This document shows positions 1 to 9,269 of a stretch of DNA of 64,000 bases, piece after piece (position 1 is the first letter of the stretch; the number at the start of each line of letters is the position of its first letter). The stretch covers positions 1 to 64,000 of the forward strand of contig JAGDZP010000014.1 in NCBI GenBank assembly GCA_049115735.1. The letters run 5' to 3'. Source of the stretch: CAXBNB01 sp049115735. Its GTDB lineage: Bacteria; Bacteroidota; Bacteroidia; Cytophagales; Cyclobacteriaceae. The notes under the pieces were generated by a model. That model searched no databases. It had not been told where the DNA came from and was given only the letters and a program-made list of their open reading frames with translations. The position numbers and the translations under genes were made by a program.

Positions 1-98
1 AGTTTTTTGTTGCAAGTCCATAAAGCTTTAGATAGTTTTCAAGCAGCCAGCTCATGATAAATTCTCGATTTGAACCTGTGATGGATAACGTTAGGTGT

Positions 99-150
99 AA
101 ACTGCGTTTTCTTGCCCGTCCGTAGTGAAACGGACGCGGAAATGCAGTTT
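99..150. other. Imperfect hairpin at the 3' end of the cyclase gene
   Basis: An outer arm AAACTGC (99-105) pairs with GCAGTTT (144-150), and an inner arm CGTCCG (117-122) pairs with CGGACG (131-136). The structure abuts the cyclase stop codon. It has no T-run on the minus strand, so it is not a classical intrinsic terminator. A GTTAGGT heptamer lies just outside it at about 90-96. Confidence 0.4.
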
Positions 151-1268
151 TACATATTGCTAGCGATTTTCGGCTTCTTTTCTAAAGTTACGCTAAACAG
201 TTCTTCTTTCTTATTTCTTCCTTTCAGTTCTATCTCTCCTTTAGAGCTATATTGATAGTTTGAATAGGGTAATAATTCTTTAATTGCACCTGAGATCAGT
301 AAGTCAGAATTTAATTCATTACAAAGACTTTGGATTCTAGCGGTCGTATTTAAGACATCCCCCGTAAATACGATTTCCTTTTTTAAGGCTCCAATTTCTC
401 CAATAGTGACTTCACCGAAATGGATCCCAGCTTTAAAACCAATTTCAAAGTCAAATTCATGAAATAAAACTTCTTTTTGTTCATTAAGATGATCGCGTAT
501 GTCAAAGAAACATTTGATGCAGTTTGCCTGGTTAATCCCCTTGCCAGGTTTCCATGAAATCACGATTTCATCTCCTATGTACTGGTAGACTTCACCGAAA
601 GAATTGATGATGGAGTCTGACATAATATTGTAATAGGTGTCCAGTAATTTGAAGTATTTTATATGGCCTAGACTTTCGGCTATTGTAGTTGAAGATTTCA
701 TGTCGAGGAACATGAAAATCCGCTTTTCAATTTTGGGTTGATGGTATTTCCCGGAAAAAAAATTTAATAACACATGATGCCCTAAGTTTTCACTTATAGC
801 TGAATATATCAAACAAACCATAATCCTTACAGACAAATGAAATAAGGTGATAAGGAAAGAGATACTTATTAGGAATCTACCCAATTTTTGCCAAGCATCA
901 ACTTCTAGCAAACTTATACCTGTTTCTAGCGTAGATGCCACAGGGAAAAAGAGGACTGTAATGATAATAATTAAGGTAAGGTAGATTGAGAATTTGTAAA
1001 AAATCTTGGCACTCAGAGTTCGGTTTGAGAATCTCTTTTCTAAATAAACCACTTCTAAAACCCCTACAATAAGTCCAACCAGGACATTCGCCAGGCTAGC
1101 AAAAATCAGCACTGGGATGGTGAAGGAAATATCAGTATCTGGATTGAGGTTTTGGTTTCGTGTTACTCCGATCTCTGTTACATCAGTTATCCATCCACTT
1201 AATAACCAGATAATTGCGAAGGGAGTAATCCTTGAAATGTTTCTTTTTGCTTTGGGAGATATTTTCAC
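150..1268 (-). CDS. Membrane-anchored class III adenylate/guanylate cyclase
   Basis: The N-terminal half (residues 1-165) contains about four hydrophobic membrane segments near 13-28, 50-72, 93-112 and 133-157. The C-terminal half (about 180-355) is a class III cyclase catalytic domain. The two metal-binding aspartates are visible at D189 (FLDMKSST) and D233 (GDEIVISW). The base-recognition and transition-state residues fall in TGDVLNTTARIQ (D304, N307, R311). The enzyme should make cyclic AMP (possibly cGMP) at the inner membrane in response to an unknown signal. There is no HAMP or other recognisable sensor domain. The start codon is GTG. It lies outside the sugar-degradation operons, and no cAMP effector is nearby. 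Family assignment is firm; substrate choice is inferred. Confidence 0.9.
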   Translation of the reverse strand: MKISPKAKRNISRITPFAIIWLLSGWITDVTEIGVTRNQNLNPDTDISFTIPVLIFASLANVLVGLIVGVLEVVYLEKRFSNRTLSAKIFYKFSIYLTLIIIITVLFFPVASTLETGISLLEVDAWQKLGRFLISISFLITLFHLSVRIMVCLIYSAISENLGHHVLLNFFSGKYHQPKIEKRIFMFLDMKSSTTIAESLGHIKYFKLLDTYYNIMSDSIINSFGEVYQYIGDEIVISWKPGKGINQANCIKCFFDIRDHLNEQKEVLFHEFDFEIGFKAGIHFGEVTIGEIGALKKEIVFTGDVLNTTARIQSLCNELNSDLLISGAIKELLPYSNYQYSSKGEIELKGRNKKEELFSVTLEKKPKIASNM

Positions 1269-1447
1269 GTTAAGCTAACAATGTTAGGTTATCTGTAAGG
1301 AATGATGATTTATTATCGCTAACCAGCGAATAATATCACTAAAGTCTAAAGATAGATACAACTAGCCCCGCTAGCCAAAAAATTATGATTAGGACTTTAA
1401 TTTTCCATAGATGATGCAAACCACTATATGGAGCCGTCGGTTTGCTT

Positions 1448-2725
1448 TTACCAATTAGTAAAAGACCCGTCCTCTCGAAAGAATTGAGGAACCCCTTCCT
1501 CATATTCGGTCACCTCTTCTACCAGTTTTAAAGGTTTTGTGTTCAACTCTACCCCTAGGCCCGGACGGTCATTGGGATACATTTTTCCATTTTTCAAGTC
1601 ATAAGATTCCGGCAGGTGTGCCAGGTCTGGTTTATCATTGCCAAGCATCTCCATCATAACTGGTCCGGAGAATACGGATGAAGTATGTACCAGAGCGGCT
1701 GTCGCTATTGGTCCAGTGAAGTGAGGAATCTGGCCCACGTAGTGCGTCTCGCAGAGGGCTGCTATTTTCAAGTATTCTGTAATACCTCCGGCGTTTGGAA
1801 GAGAAACCCTGGAATAGTCAATCAAATCTTTTTCGATCAGAACATTGATATCCCATTTGTCTCCAAAATGTTCTCCTACAGCTATAGGCACTTTCACCTG
1901 GGGTCTGATTAGTTTGTACAAATCGGGGTATTCACTGCGCACCAGGTCTTCTACAAAATATGGTTCTAAATCCTCAATCAATGAAGACAACCTAATCGCA
2001 TCATTTTGATCCAGCCTGGTATGAAAGTCTATACACCAATCTGCATCCGGCCCGATACTCTTTCTGATAGCCTCGCATTTTTTAGCTGTGTCGCTCACGG
2101 CGTGGTTGGTATTAAAGGTCTTACCATCCCTAGGATCATTTACGCTCACACGATATGCCCTAAATCCATAATCCACACAAGCTTTTGCCCTGGCTGCCAC
2201 GTCTCCATCAGCTCTAAACCCAGTACAGTAGCATTCAATGTGGTTCCTGGCTTTGCCCCCGATCAACATGTGCACAGGCACACCCAATACTTTTCCTTTT
2301 ATATCCCATAATGCCAAATCCAGCGCTCCAAGTGCATGTGTTTTTTCTCTGCCTGGAGGATAAAAATGACCTCTGTACATGATGTTCCAAAGCCGCTCTA
2401 TCTGTAGCGGGTTTTGTCCAATTAATAATCCACCAAGCTGTTTTACTAAAAAAGCCGTCCCCCCCTCGCCAATACCAGTTATACCCTTGTCCGTTTCTAT
2501 TGTCACCACATGCGCACTCTGATTGACCATCGATCGGGATGGTGCCTCATAAAAGCGGACCCTTGTAATTTTCATATCCATAAGCTCGTCCTTGGCCTTG
2601 ATATGAAGTGTATTCTCTTTTTTGGTGCTGCTAAAAGAACTTAGGCCCAGCATTCCTGCACCCAAACCAAGTGATGACAATGAGCCTAAGAAATTTCTCC
2701 TGGGGTTTCTAAAGTGACTTTTCAT
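1448..2725 (-). CDS. Enolase-superfamily (mandelate racemase/muconate lactonizing) sugar-acid dehydratase, secreted or Tat-exported form
   Basis: The N-terminus carries a twin-arginine-like leader (RRNFLGSLSSLGLGAGMLG), unusual for a family whose members are normally cytoplasmic. The metal ligands are D233 (CIDFHTRL), E259 (FVEDL) and E285 (VGEHFG), with the distal base H335 (PHFTGPIA). The DxH arrangement (D233-x-H235) is the one used by galactonate/mannonate dehydratases, where the histidine is the acid that expels the hydroxyl. The K-x-K pair of true racemases is absent; the equivalent strand reads FRAYRVSV. It is the last gene of locus A, 53 bases after the GH50-like gene. It plausibly processes a released galactonate or 3,6-anhydrogalactonate-type acid. 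The family is sure; the exact substrate is not. Confidence 0.85.
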   Translation of the reverse strand: MKSHFRNPRRNFLGSLSSLGLGAGMLGLSSFSSTKKENTLHIKAKDELMDMKITRVRFYEAPSRSMVNQSAHVVTIETDKGITGIGEGGTAFLVKQLGGLLIGQNPLQIERLWNIMYRGHFYPPGREKTHALGALDLALWDIKGKVLGVPVHMLIGGKARNHIECYCTGFRADGDVAARAKACVDYGFRAYRVSVNDPRDGKTFNTNHAVSDTAKKCEAIRKSIGPDADWCIDFHTRLDQNDAIRLSSLIEDLEPYFVEDLVRSEYPDLYKLIRPQVKVPIAVGEHFGDKWDINVLIEKDLIDYSRVSLPNAGGITEYLKIAALCETHYVGQIPHFTGPIATAALVHTSSVFSGPVMMEMLGNDKPDLAHLPESYDLKNGKMYPNDRPGLGVELNTKPLKLVEEVTEYEEGVPQFFREDGSFTNW

Positions 2726-2778
2726 ATTGCATAGTGTCTGGTGTCAGTATTAAATATACTAAGATTTATGAACCATTT

Positions 2779-4713
2779 CTACTCATTCCATAAATCCGGA
2801 ATTAACTCATATCCGCATGCATTCAGAGGTTGTTGATCATACGGGTTTAATTCACGGGAATGAACGGCATATAACCTTTTCGCTGTTTCCTTTATTGCCG
2901 CAACCATATGCTTATAAGGCCTGTCGGTAACGTCCACCAACCCGCAGTTATAATTTTCTCCATCATAACCTCTACCTGTTAAATCCTGGTCTGCCCACTG
3001 AAAATAAGCAACTCCAATAAGACCAGGATGAGCAAAGGCCTGTTCGGTATAAAGACGGTAGGCCACTCCGCGTTCTTTCTGGTTTTCAACCTGAACCAGG
3101 GCTTGAGCCATACCCCTATTCACAGTACCGGCATGGTATTCACCAATGATCATCGGCCTACCAGTTATCTTCATAATTCGATCCATTGTTTCTTTTGGCG
3201 GAACCAATTCATAGCAATTGAAACTGAACACATCAAATACTTCCTTGCAAATTTCCAGCACAGCATCCTCAGGAATATGACCAAAACGTATTCCTAGCGT
3301 TAAATGATTTGGGTCATACTTTCTCACGGCCTGTTCAACAGTTTGAAGAAATGTTTGGAATGTTTCGAAAATGAATGTCTTTCGACGCTCCGGAGAATCT
3401 CCTTCGGCCAGGTAAGCCTCGAGGGTTTGCTTTATAGGTCTATCATCTTCAACTGCCAAAATCAAATCGCATAGCCGCGACTCTTGCCCTAACCATGATG
3501 GCTCGTTACCGGTAAAATATCCTATTAACCAGGGGTTGTCTTTATATGGCTCGACTGTTTTTTGAACTACTTTCTCGATTCTTTCTGCAAAATCGTCGCT
3601 ATAGACATCAGCCAATCCCATGACACCTTCATCAATACCCAATCCATAAAATTGAACAGTAAAGGCTTTCTTGTTCATTTCAATAACCTCTCTGCTCGAC
3701 CAATTGGCTATACTATTAATTCCCCAGTTGGACATGCGGCTAACCACCATTTCATTCGCTTTTTCATTATACTCATCTCCGAATCGTCTGTACAAATTCC
3801 ACTTTCCGTATGAGATAGTATTTGGGTTTTGTGAATTGGTCCCAATGCCGGCTGGGGGTGCCTCAGTGTAAAAGTTGGTTCGTTTGTCTAATCGATTTAC
3901 ATTTCCTCCTCTTCCCGGTGCAATACAATCGACACCTAGTGATAAAAATTGGTATCCTTCCGGGTCTACAAACCACCACTGATCCCCAACTTTTTCGGTT
4001 CTAAAAAAACCTGTAGCCTCCATTTTAGCATTTAAATAGCCACCATACTTTGAGTAATTGAAATCTTCAGCGGTGCTCAGGATTTTCTCCTCTTCTGCCC
4101 ATTCAGACTCCAACTGATCAATGGTTTTTATTTTTTCTTCAAACTCTATTAGATTGGATTGACCAAATTTATCTACAACAGGAATCTCACCAAGGTACTC
4201 ATCTCCCGGATCATCCACATGTAGACTAATCGACCTGAGCTCAATAACAGGATTGCCAATAGGTACATGCATCCTGATGCCAATAGAATCCACTCCTGTT
4301 AAAGGCCCGCGATTGCCTCCTAAATTGAACCAGCCAGAGTATCGGGGCTGATTGAGCGTTCCTGCAATATCATTGGCTGCATCCGGCAGCTGCGTATAAA
4401 AACGAAGACGTATGGCCAATTTGATCCAACCATCGGGTATATAACTCATTATTCGAATTTCGTTATAGCCCTCATCAGTAGTAAAACCAACCTGAAATCG
4501 CTGAGAAGTTGTTGTCTTCATTTCCAGTTGCACAAAATTGTATTCGCTCCAGTCTAGCGGAATACCGGGGCTAATGTCATTAATGGAAAACTTCTGACCA
4601 GATACTTTTTTACTGCTATCAAACTCGATAACAAAACTCTTTTTTTGTTCTTGTTTACACCCCATATTCAATACAATAGCAATGAAGATAAAAGCGATTT
4701 GCAATAGTTTCAT
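2779..4713 (-). CDS. GH50-like (beta-agarase family) lipoprotein glycosidase, locus A
   Basis: The 644-residue protein has a type II signal peptide ending at Cys19 (LNMGC). A beta-rich, carbohydrate-binding-like N-terminal region (about 25-180) is followed by a (beta/alpha)8 clan GH-A domain (about 225-625). The proposed acid/base is E404 (GYFTGNEPSW) and the nucleophile E525 (MIIGEYHAG). The tail motif TGRGYDGENYNCGLVDVTD and LTLGIRFGH resemble GH50 beta-agarases. It should act on the cell surface or in the periplasm. The gene is followed by the enolase-family dehydratase and preceded by the FG-GAP gene, so it belongs to the locus A operon. The paralogue in locus B (58902-60893) has the same architecture. 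Agarase activity is a family-level inference: no GH117 or GH16 partner is present. Confidence 0.8.
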   Translation of the reverse strand: MKLLQIAFIFIAIVLNMGCKQEQKKSFVIEFDSSKKVSGQKFSINDISPGIPLDWSEYNFVQLEMKTTTSQRFQVGFTTDEGYNEIRIMSYIPDGWIKLAIRLRFYTQLPDAANDIAGTLNQPRYSGWFNLGGNRGPLTGVDSIGIRMHVPIGNPVIELRSISLHVDDPGDEYLGEIPVVDKFGQSNLIEFEEKIKTIDQLESEWAEEEKILSTAEDFNYSKYGGYLNAKMEATGFFRTEKVGDQWWFVDPEGYQFLSLGVDCIAPGRGGNVNRLDKRTNFYTEAPPAGIGTNSQNPNTISYGKWNLYRRFGDEYNEKANEMVVSRMSNWGINSIANWSSREVIEMNKKAFTVQFYGLGIDEGVMGLADVYSDDFAERIEKVVQKTVEPYKDNPWLIGYFTGNEPSWLGQESRLCDLILAVEDDRPIKQTLEAYLAEGDSPERRKTFIFETFQTFLQTVEQAVRKYDPNHLTLGIRFGHIPEDAVLEICKEVFDVFSFNCYELVPPKETMDRIMKITGRPMIIGEYHAGTVNRGMAQALVQVENQKERGVAYRLYTEQAFAHPGLIGVAYFQWADQDLTGRGYDGENYNCGLVDVTDRPYKHMVAAIKETAKRLYAVHSRELNPYDQQPLNACGYELIPDLWNE

Positions 4714-4786
4714 TTCTGATTCTAAGTTTAGGTAATTGAAAAAAATTAATATGGTAATGGACTAATCCTCATAATGCTATGTATCA

Positions 4787-6670
4787 TTAATACGTTTTCA
4801 GGAGCTTTCGAGTGACTATTTCATCACCTAAATGCAATTGAAAAAAGTAAATTCCTGATTTCAAATCAGCACCCGAAGAGTTTTTACCGTCCCAATGATA
4901 CCGAACAATATCAGTTTGTATATTCTGCGGTGCTGAACGATGAACCTCCACGCCATTCAAATTGAAGATTTGAAGATATGAACCTCTTTTGCCTGATTTT
5001 GAGTTTTCAAATTCAATAATTACTTGCTCAGTGAAGGGGTTAGGATAAATATTCACCTCAACCTCCAGATCCTCTTCCAATGAAGTAACGACCAGCGCTT
5101 TCTGTGCACGGACTTCCTGATGTTCCTTGATATAGGCTGTCTGGTTTACTGAGAGGTCATATAATGTTTCTGGTTCACTCAAGGGCCATTTTACTATCAG
5201 ACTGTCAATTTTTTTTGCCTTGCCCAAGCCAAAATGAATGGCCTGTAAATTTTGCGATAGGAGGCCTGCACCGTGATAAAACCGGTACAATGTATTCTCG
5301 CCGGAGTACAACTCCACTAATGTTCCTAAGGCATCTCTGTTGCTGACTGATCCTTCCAGCTCAACCTTGAACCAGGCATAGCTGCCCGAAAACGTTTCTG
5401 AAATCTCCTGATTTTGGTAGAAATAAGGGCTGCCATTTGTATTGCTTACGAACATATCCAAATCACCATCATTGTCGTAATCAAATGTCGATAAGGACAT
5501 GGCATCCAATTCACCGTTTGCCTGAGAATTTGCGGACCAATCTCTAAAGTTGTCTTGCCCTTCAAATCTCATATTTTTAAAAAATTTGTTTTGATGATGA
5601 CTAGACTCATGGCCATTAACTACATACAAATCTTCATCACCATCTAAGTCTGCATCAAAAAAGCTGGTTCCCCAGGCCCAACCTGCATCATCTACTCCCA
5701 TTGGGTTGGCATCTTCTGTAAAATATCCTTCTGCATTACAGGTAAATAGGGGATTTGGGAAATCCTCGAAAATATTGGTGAGATAGATATCAAAAAGACC
5801 ATCATTGTTGTAGTCGCCTGTTGTAACACCCATTCCATTGCCGTAATCCTCCAGACCAAATCTTTCTGTTAACTCTCGAAAATAGACTCCTTCCATATTT
5901 AGGTAGAATCTGTTGCGGTAAAAATCATTCACCACATACAAATCTTGCCAACCATCATTGTTTACATCAAGTGGAATACTTGTCCATGTATTTCCAGCGT
6001 CATCAAGATTTGTGATCTTCGATTTATTGGAGAAACTGCCATCTCCATTATTTCTAAACAGACGGTTGTTTTTTTTCCAGTCGCTTATATAAAGATCCAA
6101 ATTTCCATCTCTATCATAATCCCACCAGAGTGCGCTGCTATTGTAGCAATCGAAACAATCTTCAATGCCAGCTGTACTTGTTACTTCTTTAAAAGTGCCA
6201 TCTCCTTCGTTATGAAAAAGTTGAATTTTCCTGTAGTGAGTCAATATTAGGTCCGGGAATCCATCATTATCAAAATCACCCCATGCAACACCCATTTTCT
6301 GTCCCATTATTCCATCTTCTCCAGAGTTTGCATAATGTGTACCAAAGCCAGCTCCAGATGTTACGTCAGTATAGCGCCCTTCATCATTTCTAAGCAAGAT
6401 GCTTTTTGAAGACAGGTCAGAAGAAGAATATGATTTCAGAGCAACTATGAAAATATCCAGGTCACCATCCCTATCATAATCAGCCACTGCATTCCCATTA
6501 TGGTGGCTTAGATTGTCAAGATTCATCTGTGTGCTTATATCCTGAAAGTGTTGAGATTGTACTTCACTACCAAGGAAAAACGCCGAAAAAACAAAAACAA
6601 GACTTCCAGAATGTACATTCAGGCCTGCATAACCATTTGTAAACAGAATATGGGAGAGCCATTCATTCAT
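4787..6670 (-). CDS. FG-GAP/VCBS repeat protein with ASPIC/UnbV domain and T9SS C-terminal sorting signal
   Basis: The protein is 627 residues long. Repeated D-x-D/N-x-D-G blocks (for example DYDRDGDLDIF, DFDNDGFPDLI, DYNNDGLFDIY) form a beta-propeller of FG-GAP repeats with calcium-binding loops, about residues 40-430. An ASPIC/UnbV-type segment follows (about 440-520). The last 80 residues (VNIYPNPF to the end) are a type A T9SS sorting domain, so the protein should be secreted through the outer membrane and surface-anchored. The ATG overlaps the GH2 stop codon by four bases (translational coupling). The signal peptide is atypical, with its hydrophobic stretch about 22 residues in (SLVFVFSAFFLG). 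It is probably an adhesin- or glycan-binding accessory; it has no known enzymatic function. Confidence 0.85.
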   Translation of the reverse strand: MNEWLSHILFTNGYAGLNVHSGSLVFVFSAFFLGSEVQSQHFQDISTQMNLDNLSHHNGNAVADYDRDGDLDIFIVALKSYSSSDLSSKSILLRNDEGRYTDVTSGAGFGTHYANSGEDGIMGQKMGVAWGDFDNDGFPDLILTHYRKIQLFHNEGDGTFKEVTSTAGIEDCFDCYNSSALWWDYDRDGNLDLYISDWKKNNRLFRNNGDGSFSNKSKITNLDDAGNTWTSIPLDVNNDGWQDLYVVNDFYRNRFYLNMEGVYFRELTERFGLEDYGNGMGVTTGDYNNDGLFDIYLTNIFEDFPNPLFTCNAEGYFTEDANPMGVDDAGWAWGTSFFDADLDGDEDLYVVNGHESSHHQNKFFKNMRFEGQDNFRDWSANSQANGELDAMSLSTFDYDNDGDLDMFVSNTNGSPYFYQNQEISETFSGSYAWFKVELEGSVSNRDALGTLVELYSGENTLYRFYHGAGLLSQNLQAIHFGLGKAKKIDSLIVKWPLSEPETLYDLSVNQTAYIKEHQEVRAQKALVVTSLEEDLEVEVNIYPNPFTEQVIIEFENSKSGKRGSYLQIFNLNGVEVHRSAPQNIQTDIVRYHWDGKNSSGADLKSGIYFFQLHLGDEIVTRKLLKTY

Positions 6671-9117
6671 TCTACATAAATGTCAATAGAGGAAGAGGCC
6701 AGCCCATCCGAATTAGCGGTGAGCTGTACAAGCCCTTGTTCGTCAAGTAACTTAATAATTACCAAACCACGACCTTCAAATAGTCTTCTCTTGGACTGTT
6801 TAAAACTTTCGGTAGATTTTGGGTTTGAACTACCAACAGCAATAATCTCTGCTGGTCCTTTAATGGAATAAGAAACCAAATGTTGACTATTAGGATTTCT
6901 CACACCTAGCTCATCTTGAGCATATACGCTAATATAACTCAAATCTTTTGTCTTACTTTTAAGCGTATCCTTATCAGCCTCCAGAACAATCTGAGTAACT
7001 TTTGAAGCTGTCTTTAACATAGCTCTATTCACTTCTTGATTATTTTGATATGCGATAGCCTTCAACTGGCCTGGCTTATAGGGTACAGTCCAAGTGGCTA
7101 TCATTTCATTTGATTCATTTGTTACTTTTCTACCCAAAGACTGATCATTGAGAAACAACTCCACTGCATCGGAAGCATTGTAAACATCGACCTGATAATC
7201 CAGGCCTTCGTTTCCTTCCCAATTCCAATTAGCCAATACTGCATCCCAATGCCATTTACTCCAATCTTCATGATTTGGATTTGATCTTTCAAATGTAGAA
7301 TCCTGAGGATGGACCCAAATAGACACAGGATTTTTTTCCTGATTCCATATGACATCACGGTAATAAGATTGAGGTCTTTTGAAACCACAAATATCAAGAT
7401 CTCCACAAAATGCATGGGACCATGGATAGAAGCTTGAGTCAGGCATATATCCGAGCCAACCTAAACTTGATTCTCCCAGATAATCAAAGGAAGTCCAGAC
7501 AAAATCTCCTATGACAAACGGATACTTTTCAACTGCTTTCCAGCTGCCATAAGCATGAAATGGATATGACTCTGAACAATACATTATTCTGTCTGGTACG
7601 CGCTCATGATCGAGTTTATATATATCATCAATCCCGTGATCTCCACCTATGGAATAATTAACACCTGATATGTCGAGAGTTTTAAAAAATGGATCTTTGT
7701 CTGGATTCAATCCATGAACAGCAGCTGTAACTGGACGACTCTTGTCTATAGATTTGATTTCATTGGCAAGCATCTCAGAGGTAGCTATACCCTTAGCTTC
7801 GGCTCTTTCAGGAATTTCGTTTCCCGTACTCCACATGATAATAGATGGATGATTAATATCCCTTTTGACCATAGCATGCAAATCGGCCTTCCACCATTTT
7901 TGAAAATATTTAGAGTAGTCATCTTTATGATTCCACTTCATTTCGTTCCATTGATCAAAAGCCTCGTCAATTACTAGTACTCCAAACTTATCACAGGCAT
8001 TAAGAAAAGCTTCCGATGGTGGGTTATGAGCACATCTAATTGCATTGAAGCCGTTCTTTTTCATTAATTCTACCCGACTCTCATCGCCTCTATCATAAGC
8101 AGCTGCTCCCAATGGCCCATTATCATGATGCATACAGCCGCCCTTGAGCAATACCGATTTACCATTCAGCAAGAATCCTTCGTCAGTAGAAAAGTCTATT
8201 GTTCTTAATCCAAATTTTTGAGTCACCTTATCAATTAACTCCCCTTCATCAATTAAACTCACAATAGCAGAATAAAGGGCTGGATTGTCCAAAGACCAAA
8301 GTGAACAATTAACCATGTCCAAATCTAGGTTTATCGTGTCGCTAGTAAGTTTTGATTGCGATTTAGCCATTTCAATACCCTTTGCATCTATTATAGATAT
8401 TGCTACCTCCATCTTTGAGTTTTGCGGGTCATAACCTGATATTCTCGTATTCACACTGACTGTAGATTTTTCTTTAGAAACTTTAGGAGTGTTAATGACG
8501 ATACCCCATGTTTGGAAATGAATTTTGTTCAATACCTTGAGTTTCACATGGCGGTATATTCCTGAACCTGAATACCAACGGGAGTTCTTTCCCTCATTTT
8601 TCACCTCCACAGCTATTACATTTTTTTGATCAAAGCGTAAATGTGGCGTTAGGTCATATTCAAAAGAAGTATAGCCATAAGGGTGATTCCCAAGATGATG
8701 TCCATTAATCCAGACATCCGAGTTCATATAAACACCCTCAAAATAAACCTTTACTTTTTGATCGGCAGATGAATCCGGTATTGAAAAATATTTTCTGTAC
8801 CAGCCAATTCCCCCAACAAAAAAACCTGTATTCGTAGATCCAATTGCCTTCGGATCCAGCGGAGACTGGCTGTCTCCTATATCTTCTATACTCCAATCGT
8901 GTGGTAGAGAAATAGTTCTCCATTCCTTATCATCAAAAAACTCTTCTTCAGCTCCCTGGTAATTACCGAGTGAAAATTTCCAGTCATCATCAAATACAAT
9001 TTCAGAGCGGGCACTTCCATGTTCATTCTTCATCGAACATGAAAAAAACAGCAGCGTATAGAAGAGCAGCAATGCTGAACGCCATTGCATTAGTTTTTTT
9101 ATAAAAGTTATCCTCAT
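6667..9117 (-). CDS. GH2 family beta-galactosidase-like lipoprotein
   Basis: The 816-residue protein has a lipoprotein signal with Cys27 (LLFFSC). A sugar-binding jelly-roll domain (about 40-200) and an immunoglobulin-like domain (about 205-305) precede the TIM barrel. The acid/base is E434 (MWSTGNEIP) and the nucleophile is probably E516 (YCSESYPF). C-terminal Ig-like domains fill residues about 640-816. This layout matches exo-acting GH2 enzymes of the DUF4982-containing type, common in Bacteroidota loci. It likely removes terminal beta-galactosyl (or related) residues from oligosaccharides in the periplasm or on the surface. The gene begins after the terminator hairpin that follows susD, and its stop overlaps the next start. 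Confidence 0.9.
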   Translation of the reverse strand: MRITFIKKLMQWRSALLLFYTLLFFSCSMKNEHGSARSEIVFDDDWKFSLGNYQGAEEEFFDDKEWRTISLPHDWSIEDIGDSQSPLDPKAIGSTNTGFFVGGIGWYRKYFSIPDSSADQKVKVYFEGVYMNSDVWINGHHLGNHPYGYTSFEYDLTPHLRFDQKNVIAVEVKNEGKNSRWYSGSGIYRHVKLKVLNKIHFQTWGIVINTPKVSKEKSTVSVNTRISGYDPQNSKMEVAISIIDAKGIEMAKSQSKLTSDTINLDLDMVNCSLWSLDNPALYSAIVSLIDEGELIDKVTQKFGLRTIDFSTDEGFLLNGKSVLLKGGCMHHDNGPLGAAAYDRGDESRVELMKKNGFNAIRCAHNPPSEAFLNACDKFGVLVIDEAFDQWNEMKWNHKDDYSKYFQKWWKADLHAMVKRDINHPSIIMWSTGNEIPERAEAKGIATSEMLANEIKSIDKSRPVTAAVHGLNPDKDPFFKTLDISGVNYSIGGDHGIDDIYKLDHERVPDRIMYCSESYPFHAYGSWKAVEKYPFVIGDFVWTSFDYLGESSLGWLGYMPDSSFYPWSHAFCGDLDICGFKRPQSYYRDVIWNQEKNPVSIWVHPQDSTFERSNPNHEDWSKWHWDAVLANWNWEGNEGLDYQVDVYNASDAVELFLNDQSLGRKVTNESNEMIATWTVPYKPGQLKAIAYQNNQEVNRAMLKTASKVTQIVLEADKDTLKSKTKDLSYISVYAQDELGVRNPNSQHLVSYSIKGPAEIIAVGSSNPKSTESFKQSKRRLFEGRGLVIIKLLDEQGLVQLTANSDGLASSSIDIYVE

Positions 9118-9207
9118 GAAAACAGGAAATCAGGTGTTGGCCAAAGAAAAATTTCTTCTTTGAATTATTTAATTATCAAGTCAAAAAATTATTTTTATAA
9201 AATTAAA

Positions 9208-9242
9208 AAGGCCCGGGCCCGTATGATACGAACCCAGGCCTT
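9208..9242 (-). terminator. GC-rich terminator hairpin between susD and the GH2 gene
   Basis: An inverted repeat with arms around AAGGCCCGGG and CCCAGGCCTT encloses the loop near 9220-9230. On the minus strand the stem is followed by TTTTTAATTTT, as expected for an intrinsic terminator. It starts about 27 bases after the susD stop. It probably acts as a partial terminator that makes SusCD more abundant than the downstream enzymes; that role is inferred. Confidence 0.8.
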
Positions 9243-9269
9243 CATTCAATTTATTATTATCCCGAAAGA

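Noticed and set aside
9142..9162. CAAAGAA/TTCTTTG inverted repeat upstream of the GH2 gene
   Set aside because: It is short and AT-rich; with no known regulator motif it cannot be distinguished from chance.
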